DNA of 64,000 nt, from NCBI RefSeq assembly GCF_950023065.1, contig NC_088679.1:34906001-34970000 (forward strand). Reading direction: 5' to 3'. The translations under genes were made by a program, and so were the position numbers. How positions within the stretch are numbered: position 1 is the stretch's first letter; the number at the start of each line of letters is the position of its first letter. Source of the stretch: Planococcus citri. Lineage: Eukaryota; Arthropoda; Insecta; Hemiptera; Pseudococcidae. The notes beneath the pieces were generated by a model. The model searched no databases and was not told the DNA's origin. It worked only from the letters and a program-made list of their open reading frames with translations. Of this stretch, positions 1-12,100 are shown piece after piece.

Positions 1-2878
1 CGTACCAACATCTCGGACTTTCGCGCAAACCGTATAGTGCCTTTTTCAACTTGAGTACTTTACCAGGTCTGATAGGATATCCTTTCGGAGGACTGACATA
101 AACTTCCGACTTGACTTCACCATTTAAGAACGCAGCATCAACATCCAACTGCTCAATATGCCACTTATTCTTCACAGCTAACGAAAAATAGGTCTTTACA
201 GCTGCCATACTAACAACTGGTGAGTATAATTCTTCAAGCTCGTCATCTTGTTGGTAACCACGAACAACAACTCGAGCTTTCAGCGAACCATCAGCTTTCT
301 TGGCATATACCCACTTCAAATCTAGAGCTTTATGACCTTCAGGTAGGTCAGTTTCAATCCAGGTGGCATTCTTCTCAATATTTCGAAGCTCCTTTTCCAT
401 TGCCTCCTTCCATTCATCAGCTCGTTCGTCAGTAGTTGCCTCCTCATACGTATCCGGAACACCTACTTGGACAAAATAGGCAACTGGTGAGCCATACCTA
501 TCTATTGGTTTCTTCTCACGTGACGATCTCCGAGGTAACTCACGCTCACTCGATTCACTTGACCTCAACTCATTCGACCTTGACTCATTCGACCTTGACT
601 CATCCTCTTCATCATCACTATCTAGGTACATTATTCTACTTTTGGTTGGATCAATAAACTTCACGTTCCTAGACACAGTTATTTCTCCATTACACAAGAT
701 ACGATAACCAGTTTCCTCAAAACCAACGATTTTCCCATAGACTCCTTTCTTGGACCATTTATCAGGACGCCTTTGGTCAGGTACACGAACGAAAACCTCC
801 GATCCATACAAAACAAGATTCGAAACGTCAGGTTTCTTACCAAAAAGAAGCTCAAATGGTGTACGATTTTCCACTGAATTTGCAAGGACACGATTGCCAA
901 TGTAAACTGCTGCTTTAACAACCTCTGGCCAAAATCTCTTATCAACACCAGACTCATCAAACAGACAATTAGCACGATTAACGATCACCTGATTGAGACG
1001 TTCAGCACATCCGTTCAACTGCTGTGTATATGGTGGAACCTTCTGAATAAAGAACCCTTTCTCTCTCGAAAAATCATAAAAACGCCTATTGATATATTCG
1101 CGACCATTATCACATCTCAAATTCAGAATTTTCTTACCAGTTAAATTCGTTACCTTGTTATAATAATCCACAAAACAATCGAATACCTCGGACTTCGCAT
1201 TGATACAATATACCTTCACATACTTGCTATAATCGTCTGTAAAGGTGACAAAATATTGCTCACCTCTATTGCCCTTTGTCATATGAGGTCCATTCACGTC
1301 TGTGTGAACAATTTCAAGCAAATCATTAGCCCTACTTCGACCTCCGCCAAACGATAAATTTCTCATCTTATTCCGGTTACACAGATCACATTCAACATAC
1401 TCATCAGAAACATTACTAGGAAAACCATCCAACATATTACCTTTAGCCAACTCCTTGATAGTATAAAAATTCACATGACCCAACACTCGATGCCAATACT
1501 TTTTATCTGTCTCAACCTTACGTGAAGCATAGATACACTTATCACCGTTATCAAAATTACCATTTTTGCCCTCATATTTGCACGTTATCTCGTACAGTTT
1601 ACCCTTTTTGGTTCCAATACCTATCAACTGTCTAGACCTATTATACACTTCTGCTTTACCATCACCTAAAACAATAGTATACCCAGCCTGATCAATAGTA
1701 CTCAGAGATAACAGATTATTCCTAATTTCTTCTACCAAATATACATTTTTAATTTTACAACTAGTTAATTTTCTATCAACTTTAAATACAACATTAACAT
1801 TACCAATATATTCCGATTTGCATGGATAACCATCACCAACCTTAACATCAACAGGTTGTTTCAAACGAATACACTCAGAAAAATATTCCTTTTTACAAAC
1901 TAGGTGGTCAGTGGCACCACTATCTAACAACCAAGACATCAAACTATTGTTACCTTCGATTTCGGAATTATTAATTGACAACTGATGATTATCTACTTCA
2001 ATTAGAAACGATTCTGGCGGATTTCGATTTTGATTATTGTTGCTATTACCACGACCCCGATAGCCTCTTCTCCCTCGACGATTGGACCAATTACCGCGAA
2101 AATTACCTCGTCCATTATGACGTCTGCCTTGATTAGTCCATTTATTACGACACTGTTTCTTCATATGCCCTTTTTCACCGCACCCGAAACACTGAATGTC
2201 CCTTTTGGCATAAAATAATGAACTCGAATTAACACCATCTGCAGGCTCGTCACTTTTATTCTCGGAACTGGAGCTAGTTTTTATCTCAGAACTGGAACTT
2301 TTATCTTCGGAAGGTGTACTTTGGACTTCAGTGGGTGACTTTTTACTTGATAGGAACTTTGATTTTACATATTGCAGCTTAGACTCGTCGGCAGGTAAAA
2401 CATCAACGATATCATTCAAATGTTCAAGCTCCTTTGGCATTTTTAACAATAAATGAGCTAATTCACCATCTTCGTCGACTGCTTTACCGGAGGCTCGGAC
2501 TTTATGAACTCGTTTTCCAAATTCGGCAATAAATTCGGTTCTTGTTTGCTTGCTGGGTTCATATTGTAAAGCACTGAGCTCATTTTCCGCCAGTACTTGC
2601 TCAGCTCGGCCAACACGATTATACAGCTTCTCTAAAACATCCCACATACCTTTCGCCGATGTCTGATTCAAAACTAGACATAACATTTCATGAGACAACG
2701 AATTCGCAATAATACTCTTGGCTTTAGAGTCTTTGGATTTGGTCTGATCCGTCGGTTCAACTGAGATACAGGTCAAAACTTCCTTTGCCTCTAGATACAG
2801 CTTCATTCGAAAGCTCCACGTATGATAATTAGTTCCATCGAACTCCGGAACACCGCAAAATTGATCTCTAGCCAACAT
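1..2878 (-). CDS. copia gag-pol polyprotein, partial at the C-terminus
   Basis: The polyprotein drives retrotransposition in cytoplasmic virus-like particles and then integration. The start at 2878 (MLARDQFCGVPEFDGTNYH) is the first Met of the open frame. Domains in order: a UBN2-type gag from residue 1; a zinc knuckle CFGCGEKGHMKKQC near residue 228; aspartic protease LLDSGATDH near 313; gag-pre-integrase with YWHRVLGH and CDLC near 460; the integrase core with its first Asp in VHTDVNGPH, second in LRCDNGREY and Glu in NGCAERLNQ; a Ser/Arg/Glu linker; and the first part of reverse transcriptase with LDVDAAFLNG. The frame is still open at the last residue seen, about 959. The linker holds a 15-bp tandem repeat (ESRSN units, around 560-605 on the plus strand). 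Close to certain at family level. Confidence 0.93.
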   Translation of the reverse strand, partial: MLARDQFCGVPEFDGTNYHTWSFRMKLYLEAKEVLTCISVEPTDQTKSKDSKAKSIIANSLSHEMLCLVLNQTSAKGMWDVLEKLYNRVGRAEQVLAENELSALQYEPSKQTRTEFIAEFGKRVHKVRASGKAVDEDGELAHLLLKMPKELEHLNDIVDVLPADESKLQYVKSKFLSSKKSPTEVQSTPSEDKSSSSEIKTSSSSENKSDEPADGVNSSSLFYAKRDIQCFGCGEKGHMKKQCRNKWTNQGRRHNGRGNFRGNWSNRRGRRGYRGRGNSNNNQNRNPPESFLIEVDNHQLSINNSEIEGNNSLMSWLLDSGATDHLVCKKEYFSECIRLKQPVDVKVGDGYPCKSEYIGNVNVVFKVDRKLTSCKIKNVYLVEEIRNNLLSLSTIDQAGYTIVLGDGKAEVYNRSRQLIGIGTKKGKLYEITCKYEGKNGNFDNGDKCIYASRKVETDKKYWHRVLGHVNFYTIKELAKGNMLDGFPSNVSDEYVECDLCNRNKMRNLSFGGGRSRANDLLEIVHTDVNGPHMTKGNRGEQYFVTFTDDYSKYVKVYCINAKSEVFDCFVDYYNKVTNLTGKKILNLRCDNGREYINRRFYDFSREKGFFIQKVPPYTQQLNGCAERLNQVIVNRANCLFDESGVDKRFWPEVVKAAVYIGNRVLANSVENRTPFELLFGKKPDVSNLVLYGSEVFVRVPDQRRPDKWSKKGVYGKIVGFEETGYRILCNGEITVSRNVKFIDPTKSRIMYLDSDDEEDESRSNESRSNELRSSESSERELPRRSSREKKPIDRYGSPVAYFVQVGVPDTYEEATTDERADEWKEAMEKELRNIEKNATWIETDLPEGHKALDLKWVYAKKADGSLKARVVVRGYQQDDELEELYSPVVSMAAVKTYFSLAVKNKWHIEQLDVDAAFLNGEVKSEVYVSPPKGYPIRPGKVLKLKKALYGLRESPRCWY

Positions 2879-2997
2879 ATTCACTTTAAAAAAACTTACG
2901 TAACGATAAAAAACGGCAAACAAGTTCAAAAAAAATTCAAAAAAAAATTCAGGCCACAACCACACATTAATTTTTCAATCTACAACTTGAAAACCAC

Positions 2998-3008
2998 GCC
3001 TGATACCA
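2998..3008 (-). other. primer-binding site of the copia element
   Basis: On the minus strand this reads TGGTATCAGGC directly after the LTR end. TGGTATCA is the usual copia priming site, complementary to part of initiator tRNA-Met. Confidence 0.7.
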
Positions 3009-3201
3009 TGTCAAACTATCGAGAGACGAATACAACATATCTACAGCAACGAACACAACGGAATAACGTATATTTGGTCAGGTATGATATGTACAATGAG
3101 TACAAGTACAAAGTGGAAAATCCCACAAGCTTATCTCGTACCTATAGAATAGCTACGAGTACGTAGACGATACAATAACGGATCACATCGACTATCTAAC
3201 A
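3009..3201 (-). repeat. copia 5' LTR (about 193 bp)
   Basis: In element orientation the LTR begins TGTTAGATAG and ends ATAGTTTGACA, so it has the TG...CA ends typical of LTRs and the TGTTAG start common in copia elements. Its inner edge abuts the primer-binding site directly. The outer edge is inferred from the terminal dinucleotide, because the second LTR is outside the window and cannot be compared. Confidence 0.65.
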
Positions 3202-3569
3202 ATTTGAGATTGAGACTCTGGTTGAGTCGGGATCTAGAAATGCTTACTTTAATTTTTTAAAATTCATGTTTAGATTGTGAATTTGATGTATCTGTACCTA
3301 ATTGTATTGTTTCAATTTTCAGCAATAAATTTCAAGGGAGAAAATGGTAGGGTGTAAGCTGAATTCTAGACCTTCACACTGGCTTATATAGGTATAAATT
3401 TATTTTTTTAAATAATACAAAATTGAGTATATTAGTAGAGATTAATTTTGAAAAATTGTTCTAAACCAGTCAATGAAAGGTAATTCCATGCTAATTGGGG
3501 GCATAATATACTAATTGTGGGGTGTTTGTTTGAAAAACAACAATGGTTCAAAAAACTGAAACTGTTCAC
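3202..3569. other. AT-rich flank, no gene seen
   Basis: Upstream flank of the copia insertion. The first 5 bases (ATTTG) would be one copy of its target duplication, but the other side is outside the window. I see no ORF or repeat structure here. Confidence 0.5.
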
Positions 3570-3890
3570 TTGAACCCGTCGACCGTATATAATGGACGAA
3601 TAATTCAACGGTGAAAAAATGACAAAATGTGAAGCCTAGATTTTGGATGCAGAATCCTGGAAATCTTCTGCTCATGCGCCAAACATGACGCTTACGGTGC
3701 TGGTGGAGAGAGAGACGGTTTACTGGTTGAACGTGGGTTGAACGAGGGAACCGTCTCTCTCTCCGCCAGCACCGTAAGCATCATGTTTGGCGCATGTGCA
3801 GAACGTTTCCAGGATTCTGCATCCAAAATGTGGGCGTCATTTCCTGCCATTTGAATTATTCGTCCATTATATACGGTCGACGCTTGAACC
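3570..3890. repeat. long near-palindromic foldback element (about 320 bp)
   Basis: The left half (about 3570-3725) and right half (about 3745-3890) are inverted copies. The outer block, CGTCGACCGTATATAATGG on the left, is mirrored at 3851-3882. The inner block, with TTTGGATGCAGAATCC, GCGCCAAACATGA and GAGAGAGAGACGGTT on the left, is mirrored at about 3735-3830. The loop carries two GTTGAAC motifs. This fits a foldback MITE. Transcription of either strand would give a long hairpin RNA. Confidence 0.85.
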
Positions 3891-5862
3891 AAATATAGGT
3901 AAATGTAGGTAACATGTGCCATCGCTGTATATTTAAAAATTTACCTGTGAGCTATGAAAGCGTGTACTCGTATGTAAATAAATGTGCTCAAAGTTTGCAA
4001 TATTTTATACATATAAAACTAGTGTATTTCATTTCATTTTTACGGAGCACACTATGAAATAAATGACTTGAGCGTACAAGTGAAGTATAATAAATGCAAA
4101 AAATGTCCAACGTTTGATGCGGCAACAAATAACAATAAATGATCGATACCGTTGTTTTGAATTATTTGTGTACCTATATGAATACGCTGTCGCTATAATG
4201 GCCATCAATACATGTATTCTCTTCAAATAACCATTTCTTGATTCGAAAAAGCAATCTTGGACACGATAATATCAACATAATAAAACATTCAACTGAGCAA
4301 AATTTATTCAAAAATACAAAATGAAAAAAAGAGAAGAAAAACAATTTCAATAAATAATACAAAAAAGGAAATAAATTACTACATTAACATCTCTGTTTCA
4401 TAGGTAGGTACGTTTCTCTAACGTAGATGTAGGAGAGGAAAAAATGAAAAAAAAATACGTCGAATTGTAAGTTGTAACGTCATTTTTGCTCATTCGATAA
4501 TACTTTAACGTAATAAAAAAAATTTGAATCAAGTATATGTGACGAGACGATGGGAAATTTTTATTCGAATAAGCTCACAGTGATGCTCTCGATACACAAT
4601 GAAAACTCTAATAATCGTTTCAAGATTAAATAAATTTTACATTAAAAAACAACACAAGAAGAAAAAAAAATTAACAACGATATCACACTTCGAGTCCTAA
4701 TCTCCGAAGTTTTTAATACCTACTTACCCGATATGAAAAACAATCGTCGTCCATAGATAGGTATTTTACATAATGAAAAATTTATTGTCAAAAATAGTAT
4801 ACACACAAAGGTAAGTGAATTTTTTCTTAGCATTAATTAATATGGGATTGAGGTAAAGAGGGACTGATACTATATTTTGAGTTCGAGTTATAGGCTACTA
4901 CATCTCTTATATGCTAATGGAAGACTTGACCGGATACATGCGCCTAGTGTGCGCCGAGCATATACAACCTTCGATGCAAAACTATTTTATTTATTTATCA
5001 GGGTACTGGGACAATATTAAAATTTAAAATTACACATTTCAAGTTACTCGTAAAGTAAAAACAATAAAATATGCAGATTATGTAATAAGTAAAACAATTC
5101 TAATAGAATTTTTTTTGTTCGACTTTGTAATAAGATGACCGATCCAGTTTGTAATATTTTGCCATCGTTAAAATTAGTTTTAAAGTTTTTGTTGAATTTT
5201 ATTCTACATTTTGAATCATTTCTTATTTCGTGAATTAAGATAATTATAATAAAAAAATGCAAGCCGGTGTGGCAGATGATGAAAAAAGCAAACACCAGAT
5301 TGCAGAAATACACCTATACGTGTCCTACTTTTATTTTAGCTTAATTGAATCAGCATTTATTTAAGTAAAATAGATAAGAATAGATAAAAATAATTCAAAT
5401 AGGTATATCACTTCATGTTTTTTTTTCAATCTATTTAAGTTATGTTCTTTTTTTTCAAAATAAAATCTCAAAAGTAAACTAGATACCTACGTCAGTTTAG
5501 ACAAAAAAAATATACTTCTACGTGTAACGAACTGGGAGTCGATTTTTTATACGAGTTACATCTGCTTGCAAAGTTTGCAGAAAACTTTTGCTATTACAGA
5601 GAATATTTCACTTTCAAAACTAGAATAACGCTCGAGATCATATTTTTCGAAAGTTGATGAAAATCCTTGAATATGACACCAACTTTACAAACTGAATCAG
5701 TTACCCTAGCCTCTAAAAAAAAAAGAAAATGTTCGAATCGATAAAACAAGACAAAGAAAAAAAGAAGAGAAGAATTTACAAAACATAAAAAAAACTCGGC
5801 CTCAATGCGTAAAAAAATTAGGCCTTTGCACATCGCTAAAAAAAAGACCATCACTTGTACAT
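3891..5862. other. 3' flank of the transporter gene, probably including its 3' UTR
   Basis: AT-rich DNA with no ORF resembling a gene. On the minus strand, AATAAA motifs occur at 5356-5361 and 5330-5335, about 500 bases past the transporter stop codon. They are candidate polyadenylation signals, but such motifs are frequent in sequence this AT-rich. Confidence 0.4.
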
Positions 5863-6108
5863 TCAATGCTTGGCGTTTTCATCGAAAATACCGTTCGTAA
5901 CACCGTATACGTTCTTTGGCCCGTTCGTGGTACCGTTCTCGACGGCCGAACCATTTTCTGGTTTTCTTCTAGTTTTACTTTGATTTATCAGTCGATTATC
6001 GTCCCACGGTTGTCGAACACCGGATGCGAATATCAGGTAAATTGTGGCACCTATGACATAAACGCCGGCCGCGATGAAGAACACCATTCGCCAAGCCGCT
6101 TGAGTAGG
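5863..6108 (-). CDS. transporter exon 9 with stop codon (residues 467-547)
   Basis: Encodes QAAWRMVFFIAAGVYVIGA (helix 12) and QPWDDN, then a hydrophilic tail rich in Asn, Gly and Lys that ends NAKH before TGA at 5863-5865. Confidence 0.92.
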   Translation of the reverse strand, partial: PTQAAWRMVFFIAAGVYVIGATIYLIFASGVRQPWDDNRLINQSKTRRKPENGSAVENGTTNGPKNVYGVTNGIFDENAKH

Positions 6109-9100
6109 CTGAAAATTTTTTCAAAGAAGAATTAGAGCTCAAATCATTCAAATGCTATTTTTCAAGCCGCTTATTCGATAACTTACCCGTTTATTTATAA
6201 TGAAACCGGCAACAGGGGGCGCAACTAATCCTGAAAAGTTGGCCATACAGTTGGTAAAGCTCATGAGAATTCCGGCGAATCTGGGCGATATATCGAGATG
6301 GTTGACTTTGAAGCCCGAATATATAGCTCCGTTCAAACCCATACCGATGGTTAATAAGCCTACCGTAAGGTATTGATTGCAACCGGTGTACGATGCTAGG
6401 ATTAGAGCGATAGCTGGACCATACTGACCTGTGAGAATAACAAAATTGATTAGTAAATTAAAAACTACGAATAAATAATTATCGAAAGAACTTATCAAGA
6501 ATAAGTCAATGATTTTATTGTTGTACTCAATTAAAAATGAGTGCCCATATTACAAAAATTTCAACACACTCTAGTCTAACAAAAAAAAAAACTTCTTTCA
6601 ATGTTTAGAAATAAAAGGGCCAATAAAAATGTTCTTAAGGAGGAAGAGAGTGGACGAGTTGAATATTATACCAGTGAAAGTATGCCAGAGCATCTCAATA
6701 TAAACTTTGATCAAATACAAATATTCCGCAAAAATATTTTTCTTTTTTTTTTAAGAGATTGAAGATGGAAAATTGCAGCAGATGCAAAAATCATTTCATG
6801 AAAAATAAATTATTTGTAGGAAAAATAATGGGTAAATAATATGGGATTTCGGTTTTTGGAGGGAGGAGAAGGGAGAGGGAAGGATTTACTAAAAACAAGA
6901 TTTAAAACCTTCTTATAGTGCTTGGACCTCGTAAACATTTTTATATTCTCAATTAAAAAGCAAACAAAAGAATTCATTTTTGAAAAAGTGAGAGTTGAAT
7001 AGGTAAGTATATTTCTGCTACAAAAAATGTGCGAACTTCAAACTTCAGAAATAGAATAAAGAAAAAAAATTGAAATGAACGTCAGAAATGCAAAAACAGT
7101 TTTTTAACAACTTTTTTCGTTTCCTTTAAAATAGGTACAAGTCACAAAATTCAAATCCAAAAAAAACAAAAAAAAAACGATTTACTTGAGCATGGAAAGT
7201 TATATAGCTCTCTGTAATTTCAGACCAATTTTGACAAAAGTGGGGAAAACAGAAATTTAGAGGTGATTTAGTAAGAATATTAATTGAATGGAAGATTCTA
7301 GGGAACGAAGTGGCTCGATCGCGTATTTCGAGAAAAAAAATTTCACCGGAAAAATTAGAAAGATTTCCATTTTTAGAGTTGTAGCAGCTCAATCGAACAT
7401 TTTGTGATTTTAAAGTGAGTTTTTTTTTAGAAAAAAGTATGTAGATCTCCCAAAAAATAAAATAGAAAAACTATAATCATTATTTTTATATCGAAATTGG
7501 GCCTTCGAATGTGACCAAAAATTAATTTTTCAAGATAGGTAATAATAATAACTATAGCAATTTTATTTTTTTTATTGTCAATTTTTGCAATTTTCGATAC
7601 GTTTTGGAAACTTACAAGCCCTCTAAAGATTTTCCATTTTCCATTATTGCAACTCTACAAATCCCCATTCTTCACACTCCAATTTGAAAAAAAAAATCAT
7701 CTGGATGTGAATATCTATTTAAGGTCATAAAAATTAATTTTATTTCTTCGTTAATCTTTACTGTTTTATTTTTTACACCGAGCCTATTTCAATTGAAGGA
7801 TCTTCAGAATGTACTCATGTCATTCTTCAAATAAAAAGATCTTTGCAGTCAAAAAATGAGGTTTTTTTGCTCCTTAACAATATAAACGAGTCAAAAATGT
7901 CAACTACGATTCACTGATTTCAATCAATACTCCCACATACCACGCTTACATTATGTCGATTAATTATTTGTTGGGATACTCAAATACTGACCTATCGCAT
8001 TAATAAGTTTACGAGTAGTGGTAATCGAGAACTTCTTAGAAGTTATCATAGAATCTGCTAGGAAACTAGCAACCATTGAAAACAGCCACATTGCCAAATA
8101 TGGCAAAGATGAGTTAATACCATTCTGAAAAGGAAAAAAAGGATCAACATTAAAATCTTATTCAAATAAATCATACCTTAAAATTTAAAAAAAAAAAAGT
8201 ATGCTTAAAAACATACTTTTTAGGTAATTTAATCATACTATTCTATTTTAATAGAACCTTGAGGTCCTCGGCCCTAATTGAAAATTGAAATTAATAAAAA
8301 AATAAACTTCAAAATAATTCACATCCTCCATTCTATTATTTTTTTTTCTAAAATAAAGACCATTTAAAACTACTGCAAAAAAAACCTCGCGTGATTAAAT
8401 CGACGAAAAAAAGCTAAAATTTACGTTTAAAATTAAAATTTGTAATACAGAAAACTTGTTATATAGACCTCAAGTGATAAGGAATAAATAATGATTTACA
8501 GATTTGATGTCGAAGTGCAGAATCTGTTGCATGAACGTGGGTAACTGCGTTAGCAACGTTTCATAACCGTAATTTTGAGCCATATGAGCTACCAATATAG
8601 CCCAAAAAGCACTTGAAAGTACGATTTTTTTCCATGGAATGTTTTGTTCCTGCACAAACAAAAGAAAAGGCATTAAAATAGAAGAATAGTTTAGAAAATT
8701 AAACATTAACAGAAAATTACACGTTATCAGTAGGTATAGGTAAAGTTTTTCCAAGTTCAATTTGAAAATGAAAATGAGTAAAACTTTGGTTGCCAACAAC
8801 ATAATATCGGTAACCATGTGATTTCTGTATTGTATAAAAATTCCATTTCCTCGACAAAAATATATCGTAGACGAGAAAAACGATATTTTAAGAAACCATA
8901 AAGATATTAATAACAATCGATTTTCCTTTCTGTATTTTTTTGTTCATTTTTTTTCATTTGGGCGTCTGATTTTTACTGACCCTGCGCGTGCATACTCGAT
9001 ACACGTGCACGTCATAATCACATTGTTCGCGTGAGCTTTGAGAATAATTTTTTTTTCTAATTTAGTTTATGCATAAACATACTCGAAAATTTTATTTATG

Positions 9101-12100
9101 CAAAATAAATGCCAAACGTTAGGTCAAATTTTTTTTCTTTGAAAACTCACGCGAATGATACACTACTATTCGAAAATATAACTTTAAAAAAAAAACGTTG
9201 GCCAACCGTTTTGGCATCTTAGCTTCTTTCAATGACGCCTCTATTGTACAAGTATTTTTATACTCGTACTCGACAACAATACCTCCACATCCCTCCTTTC
9301 AGTACCTCGTAGGGTACGATTTACTCATTTAGAAAATTACAATTACCTACAAAGCAAACGTAAGTACCTATATATAAAGATCGAGGATCGAGTAATATTT
9401 GTCGATGTATTACGTACCGATACTCCAGCAGCACCCCAGACTGAAGTAACGATGTATTTTTTCTCGTCTTCTTTGATTCTAGGATGGTACTCCGGATCAT
9501 CGTAAATAATGAACAGAAAAGCTAACGACCAAAACGTGCCTGCCAATCCAAATACATAAAATATGGACGGCCAACCGCCGGAGAATCCGTATTCTGACAG
9601 GAAACCACTGATTGGCATGGCTAACACGGTGCCAAATTGTGCTCCTGAAAAATCAACGTGATTATCCTATCAAGTTTGCAACAAGTTTTAACAAAATAAT
9701 GCGTAAGAAATTAAAATTTTAAATCACGTGAGACTCTTGACAGATAATTAAAGTTACTTCTCTTTGATATGTTCGAAATATAAGAGCGGTATGACGATGG
9801 TCTGATATAGTTGTAAGTAGGTACTTTTCGTCCAGAGGATGAGGGAAAAGAGGCAAAGAAATTGAAACATGCATCACATGGGTAGGTATTTTTTCAAGGT
9901 AAAGCGATCAATCGTAAGCAACACGTTTGTAAGAACTGAATGTCACGTGCTGAAGCACACCTCTACGCCCTACTCGAGTATCATAAGACAACTTATAATA
10001 CATCTGTGCGTACGGTTGCATAATGCATCGCTTCTAGATTTAAGATTGTTGAAAAATTGACGAAAACGTATTAAAAAAAAAAAAAAAAATGATTGAAATA
10101 TAATCAGAAATGGTTTAATTTTTATTTGAAATGTGTCTGAAGAAATTTTGATCACTTTTTCAAAAGTTGACAAAAACGTATTTGAAATTTATTTTTTTCA
10201 TTGTTTTCTGACAAAAAAACGACAAAATTGCGATCATGGAATCAAAACGAACATTTGCCAAGTTAGTATTGTAATTTTAAAGGAGGGGAAGAGGTCACGA
10301 AAAAAAAATTTCCACTAAATTATATCAGGTACACCTACTGAACATTTAAAGACCATTTCAAATTGATGAAATCCTAAAATCGTATATAAAACTTGAATCA
10401 TGTACCCTATCAGCGATCTGAGGGCATATTGATGATTCTAAATTTAACCCCTCGACTACATATACAACTTACTACATCGATATATCCCTTTATAAAACAC
10501 CATTTGGGCATAAATTCGCGGAAACGTGTTTCCACAGGGAGATTCAGCATCTCAAACTCTACAAATTGAGTGCTAAGGCTAAATTTTAAAAATCGATTTT
10601 GGAGCTTTAAACCTGAAAAACGTGAATTTTTAGCCAAAATGGCCCCACTTTGAGGCCACGTGGCTCAGCCCCATGGTGCCGCGGGGGGCTAAAAATTTTT
10701 TTGGGGTGGTTTCAACTCAAAAGGAACCACATATGTGAATTTCAGAAAATTCCGAGACCTACGTTTTTTTTCAACCCGCCCTAATGACCAATCAATTCAA
10801 TTCCTTGAGTAGATCTACACTCGAATATACATTATACTCGCACATACCTAAACATTAGGGTGAGTCGCAGAAAAAAACTAGACGAATTTTGACCAAATTC
10901 AGCGGAAATTTTCATTTTGAGTTGAAAATCTGCAGGAAAAAATTCTAGCTCCGGAGATGCCTCCGGAGAGGAAATATAGGCACTCAAAGAGAGTATATTT
11001 TCGAAAAAAACATAGTTTTTTCGCTCTTACTTCTACTCAACCTGAATGTTCTAAAGAAAAGGCCAGTTCTAAAACTTCCAAAAGACAGTACTGGAGATTC
11101 TACATCGATTTGGGCCGTTGCTACCAAAATTCAAGATCCTTTTAGGGTTCTACTGAACGGTTGAAAATTTGCAAATCGCTTGTTTTTGGGTTAATCTAAG
11201 TTTTGAAATTTCTTCTATCTCAAATATCGAAAAATAACATTTCTAAAACTGGAGGAATATTTTAGAACACAGAGATGCCAAATTTTTAGTCATTGTTGCC
11301 TATATCAAAAAATCGAAAAATTTTGCAAAATTTTTGGCTTTTTTCGATTTTTTTAAATTCACAATACTGACTGAAAAATAGACACTATTGCGTTTCAAAA
11401 TATTTCTCCATTTTAGAAATGATATCATTTTGAAGTTTTAGAAAAATTAATGGAAAATATTTGAGAGAATTTTTTTTTAAAAACATCGATTTACTCAAAA
11501 ATGAGCGATTTGTAAATTTTCAACCGTTCAGTAGAACCCTAAAAGGATCTTGGATTTTGATGATAATGGCCTAAGTCTCAAATACTATCTTTTGAAACAG
11601 GGCCATTTTTTCCAAAAAAAAGTTGGGTAGGGGTTCGAGCGAACTCACGATTTTTTCGAAAATGCTCCCTTTTAAGGGCTCAAGTTTTTTCTGAACGACC
11701 TTCAACTCAAAATAAACGTCTGCATTAAGTTTGGTCAAAATCTTTCAACTTTTTTTTTTTTCGCGATCCATCATAATACACATACCTACATCCGATCTAA
11801 AACACTCAATTTTTCTTCAATTTCCTCTAAATAAATCCAAGGCTACTGTCAAAATATTCAATTATCTTACCTGCATATACGAACGCGCCCATCCTACTCC
11901 GTTCATTCGGAGGAATCCATTTAGCTAAAATAGCATGAGTGCAAGGAACAATCGGACCCTGAATAAGTGAAACAAAAAAATGTACAATTGAAACCGTTCG
12001 TGTCAATCCGGCGGTGTAATAATTTCAACACCTTCACACACTCATCAGATTTTTATTTTACACCACGTAATTTATGTACTCGTACTTACTTCTCCTAATC

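Larger units (their letters stand above)
1..3201 (-). mobile_element. Ty1/copia LTR retrotransposon, 5' part, truncated by the window edge
   Basis: Read on the minus strand, the element starts with an LTR (3201 to 3009), followed by a primer-binding site, a short leader, and one continuous gag-pol frame from 2878 to the left window edge. The order gag, protease, integrase, reverse transcriptase is diagnostic of copia rather than gypsy elements. No stop codon was found over 959 codons, so this copy is not visibly decayed. RNase H and the 3' LTR lie outside the window. Confidence 0.93.

Noticed and set aside
679..975. Minus-strand ORF of 98 codons inside the copia element
   Set aside because: It lies in a different frame from the continuous gag-pol reading, which has clear integrase motifs there.
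2822..3166. Plus-strand ORF of 114 codons over the copia LTR and leader
   Set aside because: It is antisense to the LTR, primer site and gag start, with no domain; a shadow.
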